38,682 nucleotides of DNA from assembly GCA_018971265.1 (NCBI GenBank), contig JAGXBE010000003.1, positions 1 through 38,682 on the forward strand, read 5' to 3'. Below are positions 1 through 7,774 of this stretch, piece after piece. Made by a program: the position numbers and the translations under genes. The stretch comes from Patescibacteria group bacterium (lineage in GTDB: Bacteria > Patescibacteriota > Minisyncoccia > Phycocordibacterales > Phycocordibacteraceae). Each line of letters begins with the position of its first letter. Positions within the stretch are counted from its first letter, which is position 1. The notes under the pieces are model-generated. The model saw only the letters and a program-made list of their open reading frames with translations, ran no database searches and was not told the DNA's origin.

Positions 1-1010
1 CTCGTCATCGCCACCATGATGCCCGGTATCTCCGGATGTTTGCCGAGGGCGTTTGATATGGAAGAGCCGCCTTTGACGTCCACGGCAACCTCGCCAAGCA
101 CGCTCGCGTACACGGCATTGTCGACAACAGATGCGGAAATATCGAGTGCTTGGACGACCGAAACACCTGATATGAGCATGGTGGAAAAGTTGTCCGCGAT
201 GCGCGCGAGATATAGCTTTTTATAAAGGTCGCCGACGTACGGTACCGAGAGCTTCAAGTCGTCAAGGATGAGCTTGCCGCGGGCGGTCTTTCCAAGCTGC
301 CATACATAAAAGCCAAGGGCGATGAGTCCGATGAGCAGAAAGATTCCGTAGTTGACAAGAAAGTTTGAGAAACCGATCACTATGCTCGTATAGAGCGGTA
401 TTGCCTGACCGGAATCAAGCAAGATGGCGCTTATTTTCGGGATGACCAGCGTAAGCATGAGCGCCATCACTCCGAAAAAGATCCCGATGACGAAAATCGG
501 GTAGATGAGGGCGTTTTCCGCCTTACTGACTATGTCGTACGAGCGGTCGAGGTAGTCGGCAAGATACGTGAATGTTTCGGAAAGTTTTCCAGACTCCTCG
601 CCTGCGCTGACCATGTTCACATAGAATGCTGCGAAAACCTTCGGATGGCGGGCAAGCGCTTTACTTATGGGGTTCCCGCCTTGAATGTCGTCCCCTACCT
701 CGGAAAGAACCTTTGCAAGCGGCTTATTGTCGACCTCAGCCGCAAGGAGGCGAAATACGCGTAGCGCGGACACCTGCGCTTCAAACAGGGTCGCTATCTG
801 GCGCGAAAGGATGACGATATCTTTATTGGAGATTCTGTTGAAAAACGGAATCTCGATTTCGAGCGGCGAACGTTTTTCCGTTGAATCGATTACCGAGACG
901 ATGAGGTTGCGCCGCTGGAGCGCAGAAACCGCGACTTCCTGTGAAGGCGCTTCGATGGTTCCCTCTCGCTCATGCCCGTCTTGATCAATCGCGTGGTATT
1001 TGAAAAGCAT
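1..1010 (-). CDS. pilC: Type IV pilus inner-membrane platform protein PilC (type II secretion F family), C-terminus outside window
   Basis: Not in the ORF track because it runs off the left edge; I translated it from the ATG at 1010. PilC is the polytopic platform that couples the PilB and PilT motors to pilin insertion and removal in the inner membrane. The first ~336 residues are present. They begin MLFKYHAIDQDGHEREG, a typical F-family N-terminus, and continue through the first cytoplasmic helical domain (motifs LSRQIATLFEAQV and MVSAGEESGKL). Hydrophobic segments follow at roughly residues 155-180 and 200-225, then the second F domain repeat (YKKLYLARIADNFSTMLISGV). It starts 2 nt after the pilT stop, so it is last in the visible pil cluster. 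Family assignment is firm; the end is unseen. Confidence 0.95.
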   Translation of the reverse strand, partial: MLFKYHAIDQDGHEREGTIEAPSQEVAVSALQRRNLIVSVIDSTEKRSPLEIEIPFFNRISNKDIVILSRQIATLFEAQVSALRVFRLLAAEVDNKPLAKVLSEVGDDIQGGNPISKALARHPKVFAAFYVNMVSAGEESGKLSETFTYLADYLDRSYDIVSKAENALIYPIFVIGIFFGVMALMLTLVIPKISAILLDSGQAIPLYTSIVIGFSNFLVNYGIFLLIGLIALGFYVWQLGKTARGKLILDDLKLSVPYVGDLYKKLYLARIADNFSTMLISGVSVVQALDISASVVDNAVYASVLGEVAVDVKGGSSISNALGKHPEIPGIMVAMT

Positions 1011-1012
1011 GG

Positions 1013-2074
1013 TCAGAGATACCGCTCGAAAGTTTTTGGATCCATCGCGTGCTCGTAGGCGTGCTCGACGGTCACCTCCCCTCGATGCACGAGGTCCGCG
1101 AGCATGCGGTCCATGTCGATCATACCTTCTTGCGAAGAGGTTTGGATGACCGCGCTTATTTCGTGAGTCTGCGCTTCGCGAATAAGGTTTGCCACTGCGT
1201 TGTTGTTGATGAGAAGCTCATACGCCGGGATAAGCCCGCCTGAAACGCGCGGTATAAGCCGCTGGGAGAAAATGCCCGCGAGCGAACCGGCGAGTTGCAC
1301 GCGCACCTGCCCCTGCTGTTCTGCGGGGAACATATCGATAATGCGGTCAATGGTCTGCGCGGCGTTATTCGTGTGCAACGTCGATAAGACGAGATGGCCG
1401 GTCTCAGCCGCGGTTACGGCGGCGGAGATGGTCTCGTAATCGCGCATTTCACCGACCATGATGACATCCACGTCCTCGCGGAAAGCGCTTTGGAGCGCAG
1501 CGTGGAAGTCGGGCGCGTCGATGTAAACCTCACGCTGGTGGATGAGGGATTTATTCGGCGTAAAAAGATACTCCACCGGATCTTCGATAGTGAGGATGTG
1601 CTCCGCACGCGAGTCGTTGATACGGTTTATCATCGCGGCAAGCGTCGTTGACTTCCCCTGCCCTACCGGCCCGACTGTAAGGAAAAATCCCTGGGTACGC
1701 TGCGTGAAAACCTCGAGTACGGAGGGCAGATTCAGTTCGGTAAAGGTGCGGATTGCGTGCGGTATGAGTCGGAAGGCGATGGCAGTCCCCCCTTGCACGC
1801 GGTAACCGTTAACTCGGAAACGCATGTCCTTTCCGTACGCGTAAGAAAGGTCTATCGTCTGATTTTCTCGAAACGAATCCCAGCGATCCGGAGGTACGAT
1901 GCTTTTCAGCATCGCTTCGGTTTCCTCGGCAGTAAGCGCGGGATATTTTGAGAGTGGGATGAGCGCACCCGAGACGCGCAGCATCGGCGAGCCGCCGACG
2001 AAGATGTGTAGGTCGGAACCGCTCTCGGCAATGACAAGATCAAGGAGCTCCTCAAGTCGTTTTTCAGCAGCCAT
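1013..2074 (-). CDS. pilT: Type IV pilus retraction ATPase PilT
   Basis: Hexameric cytoplasmic ATPase that powers pilus retraction (twitching, DNA uptake, surface contact). The track ORF starts at 2137, but that extension overlaps the upstream receiver gene. The ATG at 2074 (MAAEKRLEELLDLV) gives the usual PilT N-terminus and 353 residues, and lies 7 nt after the preceding stop. Visible motifs: Walker A GPVGQGKSTT, Asp box LTIEDPVEYLF, Walker B VIMVGEMRD, His box TGHLVLSTLHTN, and the PilT-like AGIFSQRLIP. The Walker A has V and Q where PilT usually has T and S; the Lys-Ser pair is intact. PilU or another retraction paralogue cannot be excluded, but the short form without the PilB N-domain supports PilT. 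Confidence 0.93.
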   Translation of the reverse strand: MAAEKRLEELLDLVIAESGSDLHIFVGGSPMLRVSGALIPLSKYPALTAEETEAMLKSIVPPDRWDSFRENQTIDLSYAYGKDMRFRVNGYRVQGGTAIAFRLIPHAIRTFTELNLPSVLEVFTQRTQGFFLTVGPVGQGKSTTLAAMINRINDSRAEHILTIEDPVEYLFTPNKSLIHQREVYIDAPDFHAALQSAFREDVDVIMVGEMRDYETISAAVTAAETGHLVLSTLHTNNAAQTIDRIIDMFPAEQQGQVRVQLAGSLAGIFSQRLIPRVSGGLIPAYELLINNNAVANLIREAQTHEISAVIQTSSQEGMIDMDRMLADLVHRGEVTVEHAYEHAMDPKTFERYL

Positions 2075-2081
2075 ATTTTTG

Positions 2082-2489
2082 TTAGGAATTTCCTCCCATG
2101 CCGGGAGCGTCTTTTTCGATAATACGCACGGTCTCAATAAGAACCTCGGAAGGGATTGCGGATGCCTTTACGATGTAACCGTTGGCGGCGAGCTGCTTCG
2201 CCTTCTCAAAATCGGAATCCTGGCCCTGATTCGAGAGGATGATTACTTTTGATCCTTTCGCGAGGTTTTCTTTTCGTATCGTTTCGAGCGTTTCAAAACC
2301 GCTCATACCCGGCATAATGATGTCGAGAAGGATGGCGTCCGGCACAACAGCGCCTTCCTTGCGGAGTGCGGCAAGAAGGTCCTTGCCGTCGCCGAACACG
2401 GTCACTTCGTGCCCGGCGTTTTTAAACTTGATTGCATAGAGATCAAGTAAGAATCTGTCGTCGTCAACGAGATATACGTGGTAAGCCAT
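2082..2489 (-). CDS. Stand-alone CheY-like receiver domain protein
   Basis: 135 residues, one receiver (REC) domain and no output domain. The phosphorylation site is complete: acidic cluster D9-D10-D11, phospho-acceptor D56 in LLDIIMPGMSG, switch Ser86 in IILSNQ, and Lys108 in YIVKASA. It sits between pilB and pilT, suggesting it controls the pilus motors by protein contact, as PilG/PilH-type receivers do in other bacteria; that role is inference. No sensor kinase is visible in the window. A TATACT hexamer at 2498-2503 (minus) ends 8 nt before the start codon, so it may have its own leaderless transcript in addition to read-through from pilB, which ends 26 nt upstream. Confidence 0.9.
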   Translation of the reverse strand: MAYHVYLVDDDRFLLDLYAIKFKNAGHEVTVFGDGKDLLAALRKEGAVVPDAILLDIIMPGMSGFETLETIRKENLAKGSKVIILSNQGQDSDFEKAKQLAANGYIVKASAIPSEVLIETVRIIEKDAPGMGGNS

Positions 2490-2503
2490 CGTCAGTCAGT
2501 ATA
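2490..2503 (-). promoter_or_regulatory. Candidate internal promoter for the receiver gene
   Basis: On the minus strand, TATACT (2503 to 2498) is followed by 8 nt and then the ATG at 2489. No convincing -35 was found. The spacing would put transcription start at or beside the start codon. Confidence 0.4.
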
Positions 2504-2515
2504 GTACATAAATAA

Positions 2516-4288
2516 TCAATCATTATCCCCCTCGGGGAAAAGCTCGCCGCCGAGCGTGTTGATTTCTTCAAAGGAAACCTCGCCGCCGAGGGCCTTCACG
2601 ATGGCATCCTCGCGCATGGTAAGCATGCCGCTCAAACGCGCCGCGCCGTAGATGCGCTCCTCAATCGGCTCCTTCAGCACGACCTGCTCAATCTTCTTAT
2701 CCATGCGCAATATTTCAAAGACGCCCATGCGGCCGTGCGTGCCGTTCGGGCATTCCGCTGTGGGGGCCGCATGATAGAACTCCTTGAAGGGCGGGAGTTT
2801 TTGGCGGTACTCTTCCGGCAAGTCGGCGAATTGCCGATCGAGGAAAAGTTTGATGCTGCCGGTAATCGGAAACGGTTTGCCGCCACCCTCGCAAAGCTTC
2901 TGGACAAGGCGCTGCCCGATAACGGCAATGAGTGTGGGGGCGATAAGAAACGGGTCGACACCCATGTCAATAAGTCGCGGGATCGCACCGGCGGCGGTGT
3001 TCGTGTGGATGGTCGAAAAGACGAGATGGCCCGTGAGGGCCGCTTGCACGGCAAGCGCCGCGGTTTCTTTGTCGCGGATTTCGCCAACCATGATGACATC
3101 GGGGTCTTGGCGCAAAATGGAACGGAGTCCGCTCGCAAAGGTGTACCCTATCTCGGGTCGTACCTGGCTTTGGGAAACGCCAGGAACCTCGTATTCAACG
3201 GGGTCCTCCAGCGATACAACGTTTGCCGTCTCCCTATCAAGTTCGGAAAGCATCGCGAAAAGCGTCGTTGACTTACCGGAACCGGTCGGTCCGGCGATGA
3301 GAATGATGCCGTATGGAACCTTCATCATGGCGCGAACCTTCACGAGCTGCTCTTCAGAAAGACCAACCGATTCCAGCGTTGCGGTAGCGGCTGATTGATC
3401 CAAGATACGCATCACGATCTTCTCACCGAACTCTGTCGGGAATGTGGATACGCGGAAATCGATGCGCCGCGTGTCCACGTTTGCCGAGAAACGTCCGTCC
3501 TGCGGTTTTCTCTTCTCATCAAGACGCAGTTTCGCGAGAATCTTAACGCGGGCAACTACCGCTTCGTGCATCTTCGCCGGAAGCTCGAGAGAGGTGTGTA
3601 GATCGCCGTCTTCGCGGAAACGGACTCGTGTCTTCCCCGGCGATGGTTCGATATGAATGTCGGACGCGCGGCCTTCAATGGCGTACCGCAGTATCGTGGA
3701 AACGATTTTCGTCACCGGGGCATCTTCTTTCAGCGCTTCGTGCGGGCCCGAAAGAGTAAGCGGTTTATCATCGAGCGCGGACTCCGCCACGGACGGGCTG
3801 TGCGGCGCGGATGGTTCCGGCTTGGCGGTTGTTTCGTATTCAGAAAGCGCTTTGCCGATCTCGCCTGAAAGGTTTTGGTATGCGTTTAGCACGCGGTCAA
3901 AGTCCTGTTTCGTAATGAGGAAGATCTTATAAGGAATTCCGGTTTGGCCCGAGATGAACTGCAGCGCATCAAGCGCCTCGATGTTGTCGGGATCGGTAAT
4001 CCCGACCTCAAGCGCACCATCCACCATCGTAAGCGGAACGAAACCGTAATGACGGGCGGAGTCAATGGGGATGTAGCCGAACACGTCTTCAGAAGCTGGA
4101 GGGTCGCCGAGTATGCGGGTGGGGAGTCCGTACTCTTTGCCTGCGACTTCGAGCGCGTCGCGAAGCGAAACGCCATGTTCGGTAAGCGCGTCCTCAAGGG
4201 GTCGGTTCTTGGCGATGTCCGCCTCAATCGCCACGCGGTCGCTTGGAGAAATGACGCCCTTGTCAAGAAGTAGTCCGAGAAGGTTCAT
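2516..4288 (-). CDS. pilB: Type IV pilus extension ATPase PilB
   Basis: 590 residues, normal PilB length. It is the hexameric ATPase that drives pilin polymerisation. An N-terminal MshEN/T2SSE-N type domain (about 1-150) is followed by a Ser/Pro/Glu-rich linker (150-185) and the ATPase core. Core motifs: Walker A GPTGSGKST (333-341), Asp box LEDPVEYEVPG (~360-370), Walker B DPDVIMVGEIRD (395-406), His box TGHLVFSTIHTN (419-430). PilB and GspE normally carry a CxxC...CxxC zinc motif after this; here only C466 (KLCEGGGKP) and C513 (AECPNGTHGR) remain, so a four-cysteine zinc site cannot form. The start MNLLGLLLDKG fits the family. It has its own upstream TATAAT and a stem-forming leader (separate entry), so it may be uncoupled from pilMNOP. 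Confidence 0.95.
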   Translation of the reverse strand: MNLLGLLLDKGVISPSDRVAIEADIAKNRPLEDALTEHGVSLRDALEVAGKEYGLPTRILGDPPASEDVFGYIPIDSARHYGFVPLTMVDGALEVGITDPDNIEALDALQFISGQTGIPYKIFLITKQDFDRVLNAYQNLSGEIGKALSEYETTAKPEPSAPHSPSVAESALDDKPLTLSGPHEALKEDAPVTKIVSTILRYAIEGRASDIHIEPSPGKTRVRFREDGDLHTSLELPAKMHEAVVARVKILAKLRLDEKRKPQDGRFSANVDTRRIDFRVSTFPTEFGEKIVMRILDQSAATATLESVGLSEEQLVKVRAMMKVPYGIILIAGPTGSGKSTTLFAMLSELDRETANVVSLEDPVEYEVPGVSQSQVRPEIGYTFASGLRSILRQDPDVIMVGEIRDKETAALAVQAALTGHLVFSTIHTNTAAGAIPRLIDMGVDPFLIAPTLIAVIGQRLVQKLCEGGGKPFPITGSIKLFLDRQFADLPEEYRQKLPPFKEFYHAAPTAECPNGTHGRMGVFEILRMDKKIEQVVLKEPIEERIYGAARLSGMLTMREDAIVKALGGEVSFEEINTLGGELFPEGDND

Positions 4289-4366
4289 CCCGTTAGAAAT
4301 TAGTACCGTTCATAAAATCAGCCCTTGGGATTATACAATTTATTCGTCTGTGATTTCTAACGGGAT
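4287..4366 (-). promoter_or_regulatory. pilB leader: internal TATAAT promoter between the arms of a 14-bp inverted repeat, with a six-codon upstream ORF
   Basis: ATCCCGTTAGAAAT (4287-4300) and ATTTCTAACGGGAT (4353-4366) are perfect reverse complements 52 nt apart. Between them the minus strand has TATAAT (4335 to 4330), predicting a start near 4323 and a leader of about 35 nt. That leader contains ATG at 4313 encoding MNGTNF then TAA, ending 4 nt before the pilB ATG. One repeat arm covers the upstream ORF stop and the first two bases of the pilB start codon. In a read-through transcript the arms could pair and hide the pilB start; in a transcript from the internal promoter the first arm is absent. 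The sequence elements are seen; the switch is inference. Confidence 0.5.
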
Positions 4367-4373
4367 TCATTAC

Positions 4374-4676
4374 TCATTTTGCGCTCATACCGGAGATTGG
4401 GGCGAACGGGTCGAGACGTCCGCTCGGTTCCGGAGAAACCTGCGTGGTGAGATCGACGAGCGCATTGAAACGCGCATCTGAAAAAATGCTGGTATCAAAT
4501 GAGATTGGCTGAAGCTCGTTAACCAGGGTCTGAAAATGCATCTGCGACTCGTTGGTCGTTGCGCTCGTGGTAAGCGGGGGTTGGTTTCCTGTTCCGGTAA
4601 AGAAATACCAGTAAGCGCCGCCTGCTATGACGAGAGTAGCGAGAATGGTGAGGATGGTGTTTGAATTAAATTTCAT
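4374..4676 (-). CDS. Small membrane-anchored pilus assembly protein, PilP-like by position
   Basis: 100 residues. An N-terminal membrane segment (about 8-28, ILTILATLVIAGGAYWYFF) is followed by a short extracytoplasmic tail. The ending GRLDPFAPI resembles the GRxNPFxP stretch near the start of PilP and related PilO-partner proteins, but there is no lipobox cysteine and no full PilP domain. It follows pilO by 4 nt and is the last gene of the pilM-N-O group, the place of PilP in classical operons. I call it PilP-like on position and that short motif only; a lineage-specific alignment-complex subunit is equally possible. Confidence 0.6.
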   Translation of the reverse strand: MKFNSNTILTILATLVIAGGAYWYFFTGTGNQPPLTTSATTNESQMHFQTLVNELQPISFDTSIFSDARFNALVDLTTQVSPEPSGRLDPFAPISGMSAK

Positions 4677-4680
4677 ATCG

Positions 4681-5235
4681 TTAACGCAGCCAATAGAGGC
4701 GTATCGTCATTTGGTAGCTGTAGATGCCGGTGTCAGAGCCCTTCACGACCAAATCCTGAATATCAAGGAGACGCTGACTTTTTTCTACTCCCTGAAGAAA
4801 TGCCTTGAATGATGCATAGGTGCCGGCTGCAGAAACCGAAAGGTCGACCGAATCAACCGGATTTGCGCCCGCAGCAAGCGTAGATTGCGGAACTCCCGAG
4901 GAACCGAGAGCGTCCTTAGAAACGTCTATATTGGAGAGCGCAAACCCCGAACGGGCGGCGAGCGCATTTAGATCAAGAATAATCCCTACGTTATCGACGG
5001 AGTCGGGGAGAAAGTTTGTGAGCCGGGCGAGATCCGTCGGGTTTATCGCATCACGAGCGGCGATGAGTTGGCTCTGCTGGGCGGCATATGCACTTGCGGC
5101 GGAGAGCGCCTGATCGTCGTTCGCAATGGCATCCTTCGTAAGAGCTATTTCACCGGTCCAGACCGGCCGTATATAGGCAAAAAAGATGCCGACAGAGATA
5201 AAAAGTGCGAGGAGCGATAGGGCGCGGCTATTCAT
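4681..5235 (-). CDS. pilO: Type IV pilus alignment protein PilO-like
   Basis: 184 residues with one N-terminal membrane span (about 5-25), then a coiled stretch (DAIANDDQALSAASAYAAQQSQL), then the ferredoxin-like domain typical of PilO (LPDSVDNVGIILDLNALAARSGFALSNIDV, and later AAGTYASFKAFLQGVEKSQRLLDIQDL). PilO dimerises with PilN in the alignment complex joining the PilM ring to the envelope. Its start overlaps the pilN stop by 4 nt (ATGA), indicating translational coupling. The family is recognised from architecture and order rather than strict motifs, as is usual for this divergent protein. Confidence 0.8.
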   Translation of the reverse strand: MNSRALSLLALFISVGIFFAYIRPVWTGEIALTKDAIANDDQALSAASAYAAQQSQLIAARDAINPTDLARLTNFLPDSVDNVGIILDLNALAARSGFALSNIDVSKDALGSSGVPQSTLAAGANPVDSVDLSVSAAGTYASFKAFLQGVEKSQRLLDIQDLVVKGSDTGIYSYQMTIRLYWLR

Positions 5236-5879
5236 GGCGAAGAGGTTCCTGTTGTTGTCGAAGCGGCAGAAACGGACGCGGACGGAGAAAATGCGGTGAG
5301 CTTCGGGTCGAGCGTCGCAACAAACGCGAAGGAAACCGAGTTGTCTTTTCTCACGACGATATTCGAAAAAATGGCGTTCTTAATCCGGCCGTCCGCCGCG
5401 AAAACAGTGGAGGTGACCGCCAAGGCATTGAAACTTTTTGCTACTCCGGACCCCTCGACATTCATCTTCCCGGACGTGTCAAACGAGAGATGCAATGAAG
5501 TAAAACTGACGGTGGCGGGGATAATCGCCTCAATCAGATTGAAGAAGCCCGAAAGCGCGATATGGTTCGCGAGCAGGGTCTGCCCTGAACTAAGGCGATT
5601 GTGCAGTCGTACAAAGCCGTCAACAACCGCCGGATCCACGGCTGCTTCCGCTTTTGCCAGCTCTGCATCTTTCGCAGATCGAGTTGCGGCAAGAACTCTG
5701 CCGTAGAGGAAAACACCGATTGCAAGCGCGAAAACAAAAAAAAGAACTGCGTATCCGAAAAAACCGAACGCGCCGGCGTAGTCGCCGCGAAACCGACGTG
5801 CCGAAGCGGATGCCGAGTAAGGAACGAATGAAGTCGGTATCGTTGGAGGAAGAGCCATTTCGTTTTCAGTATACGCCAT
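5232..5879 (-). CDS. pilN: Type IV pilus assembly protein PilN-like
   Basis: 215 residues. A cytoplasmic N-terminal tail of about 40 residues carries the segment expected to contact PilM. One membrane helix follows (about 42-65, FFGYAVLFFVFALAIGVFLY), then a coiled region and a periplasmic-type domain with the PilN-like stretch HIALSGFFNLIEAIIPATVSFTSL. The C-terminal 20 residues are Ser/Thr/Ala-rich. It lies 51 nt downstream of pilM and overlaps pilO by 4 nt. The start at 5879 is taken from the longest frame; an internal Met (MALPP, at 5858) is an alternative. Confidence 0.8.
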   Translation of the reverse strand: MAYTENEMALPPTIPTSFVPYSASASARRFRGDYAGAFGFFGYAVLFFVFALAIGVFLYGRVLAATRSAKDAELAKAEAAVDPAVVDGFVRLHNRLSSGQTLLANHIALSGFFNLIEAIIPATVSFTSLHLSFDTSGKMNVEGSGVAKSFNALAVTSTVFAADGRIKNAIFSNIVVRKDNSVSFAFVATLDPKLTAFSPSASVSAASTTTGTSSP

Positions 5880-5930
5880 TCCGGCAGAACATACGCCATC
5901 GGGTGTGCAAAACTTCTTCTTCTCGCAAAT

Positions 5931-7013
5931 CTATACGCCTTCGAGCTTGCGCAACGCGAGACCGACGGCGACCGCAAATTCTGGCCCTATGCTCTCGAGA
6001 ACCGAACGCATGAATGCCGGTGCTTCGGTCTTCGCAAAAGGGTCTGCAACATGCACGTCGATCGAAAAAACTTTCTTCGCGTATTCGTCGAGTTCTTTCG
6101 TGATTCCGCCGCCTCCCGTGAGCACGATGGAAGTAATCGATTTCTTGTGCGCCATTTCGTACTGTATAAGCACGCGCCGAGCTTCCGAAAAAATGCGCGA
6201 AAAAACAAGCTCGGGCGAACCAAAATCACCTTCCCCAAGTCCTTTTTCCTTCTTCAGGATTTCCGCTTGGGCGATGGATACGTTGCCGGAAATCGAGATG
6301 GCGCGCGTGATATCCTGGCTTCCAACGCTTATGGCGTGCGAAAGCGCAACTATTCCGCGCTCGACAACGTAGGTTTTTGTCGAAGCCGCACCGATATCGA
6401 GCACCATGACCGGCTTTACCGGCTCTTCAACCGCCGCGCGAATGGTACTGAAGATCTCGATTTCGTAAAAACTAGCGGTAAGACCTGCCCCGGCGATGAC
6501 GTTTTGGAGAAACTTCAATTCGTCATTGTGGACGGCAACGATAAGCACCTCCACCTTCCCGCGCAAAGCAATATCTTCTGAAGGAGTTTCCGCTGGCACG
6601 ATAAACCAATCAAGCTGCACTTCGGAAACCGGTACCGGTACATACTTCCGCGCTTCAAGCTGAATGACCGTCTTCTGTTCATCCGGATTCTTGCGGTATG
6701 GCAATTCAACGAGGGTAAGCAGCGAACGCGCAAACGGTATCGAGACGCCGCAACTCTTTGTCGTCACCTTCGCTTCGCGCAAAAGATCTTTCAGCGTTTC
6801 GATAATCTGCTCGGCAGAAAGATTCATTGACTGCCCGACCTCGGCGCCCCCGTAGGGCCCGAGTGCAAGTTCGCCGTAGGTTTCAAGCACCACACGACCC
6901 TGTTTCTTGCGCAACTGGACGACCTTCAAAGACGATGACCCTATATCAACGCCAAGAACGCTTTCTTCTTTGTTCTTTGCAAAAAAATTAGCGAGAGATT
7001 TCAAGCTAAACAT
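5931..7013 (-). CDS. pilM: Type IV pilus actin-like ATPase PilM
   Basis: 360 residues. PilM is an FtsA/actin-fold cytoplasmic protein that binds the PilN tail. Visible nucleotide-fold motifs: phosphate 1 VLGVDIGSSSLKVVQL at the N-terminus, phosphate 2 VLDIGAASTKTYVV, and adenosine VLTGGGGITKELDEY. The track ORF starts at 7094, but its first 27 residues read through the divergent comF gene. The ATG at 7013 (MFSLKSLANFF) is a typical PilM start and lies 6 nt after an extended -10 (TGG-TATTAT, minus strand 7028 to 7020). First gene of pilM-N-O-P-like. Confidence 0.93.
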   Translation of the reverse strand: MFSLKSLANFFAKNKEESVLGVDIGSSSLKVVQLRKKQGRVVLETYGELALGPYGGAEVGQSMNLSAEQIIETLKDLLREAKVTTKSCGVSIPFARSLLTLVELPYRKNPDEQKTVIQLEARKYVPVPVSEVQLDWFIVPAETPSEDIALRGKVEVLIVAVHNDELKFLQNVIAGAGLTASFYEIEIFSTIRAAVEEPVKPVMVLDIGAASTKTYVVERGIVALSHAISVGSQDITRAISISGNVSIAQAEILKKEKGLGEGDFGSPELVFSRIFSEARRVLIQYEMAHKKSITSIVLTGGGGITKELDEYAKKVFSIDVHVADPFAKTEAPAFMRSVLESIGPEFAVAVGLALRKLEGV

Positions 7014-7028
7014 GCGAGAATAATACCA
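7014..7028. promoter_or_regulatory. 14-nt divergent promoter spacer between pilM and comF
   Basis: The two start codons face away from each other with only 14 nt between (7014-7027). Minus strand: TGG-TATTAT then 6 nt then the pilM ATG. Plus strand: TGC-GAGAAT (7013-7021) then 6 nt then the comF ATG. The pilM signal is good; the comF one is weak. If both are used, both mRNAs are leaderless and the polymerase sites overlap. Confidence 0.45.
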
Positions 7029-7648
7029 TGGGGCGCTGGCTCGACATCCTCTTTCCTCCGCGCGCGGACGAAGTCGCGTTACGCGGCGTCTCAAACGATG
7101 CTTTCATCGCGCTTATCGCTCCGCGCATGACGCTCAAAACGCATCCGGGCACGGTCACGCTCCTTCCCTTTTCTGTCGTTCCGGTACGCGCCGTGCTCCA
7201 TGAGGCAAAATATCACGGCAGTGAAAAGGCATTTGCCCTTCTTTCTGCCGTGCTCGCCGAATACTTGCGTGATGCCGACGAAGCGGGACGTACGACACCC
7301 TCCGTCTCTCTTGTACCAATGCCGCTCGGTACGCAGCGGCGTAAAGAACGCGGCTACAATCAGGTCGAAGAAATTGCGAATCGTACCCTACGAGAGCTCG
7401 ACGGCATCACGATTGACACGACGCTTCTCGCGCGCACGCGCGAGACCGCTTCGCAGGTCTCACTTCCCAGGAAGAAACGCGAGGAAAATATGCGGGGAGC
7501 ATTTGGGACGACACGCCTTGCAGATTCCGCTTCCACGTACATACTTCTTGACGACGTCCTTACTACCGGAGCGACGCTGCAAGCTGCAATTGATACGCTC
7601 GCGGCCGCCGGCGCTGTCCACATCATCCCGCTCGCCCTTGCTCATTGA
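7028..7648 (+). CDS. comF: ComF family phosphoribosyltransferase-like protein
   Basis: 206 residues. The N-terminus MGRWLDILFPPR matches the beginning of ComF/GntX proteins, and the type I phosphoribosyltransferase PRPP loop ILLDDVLTTGAT is present (about 172-183), with the conserved upstream PMPLGTQRRKERGYNQ. ComF is needed for DNA uptake in naturally competent bacteria; its reaction is not settled. Most ComF proteins have a CxxC...C zinc finger just after the LLFPP motif; no cysteines are present here (FPPRADEVAL). It is divergent to the pilus operon, which also supports a link to DNA uptake. Confidence 0.88.
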   Translation: MGRWLDILFPPRADEVALRGVSNDAFIALIAPRMTLKTHPGTVTLLPFSVVPVRAVLHEAKYHGSEKAFALLSAVLAEYLRDADEAGRTTPSVSLVPMPLGTQRRKERGYNQVEEIANRTLRELDGITIDTTLLARTRETASQVSLPRKKREENMRGAFGTTRLADSASTYILLDDVLTTGATLQAAIDTLAAAGAVHIIPLALAH

Positions 7649-7708
7649 GAACTCCTTGGTCGTAAGAGGGCCATCATTCATACGTCTTCAGGTGAGGCAT
7701 GTATGCGC

Positions 7709-7774
7709 TATACTTGACGACAGAAGCGTGGACTTGTACGCCATTATTCTTTTAAATCACAGCATTATTTCCCT
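7709..7774 (+). promoter_or_regulatory. Candidate promoters of the fibronectin-type gene
   Basis: Two possible -10 boxes precede the ATG at 7775: CATTAT at 7763-7768 with 6 nt to the ATG (leaderless form), and TATACT at 7709-7714, which would leave a leader of about 55 nt. No strong -35 accompanies either. The 126-nt gap after comF shows no ORF or terminator that I could support. Confidence 0.35.
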
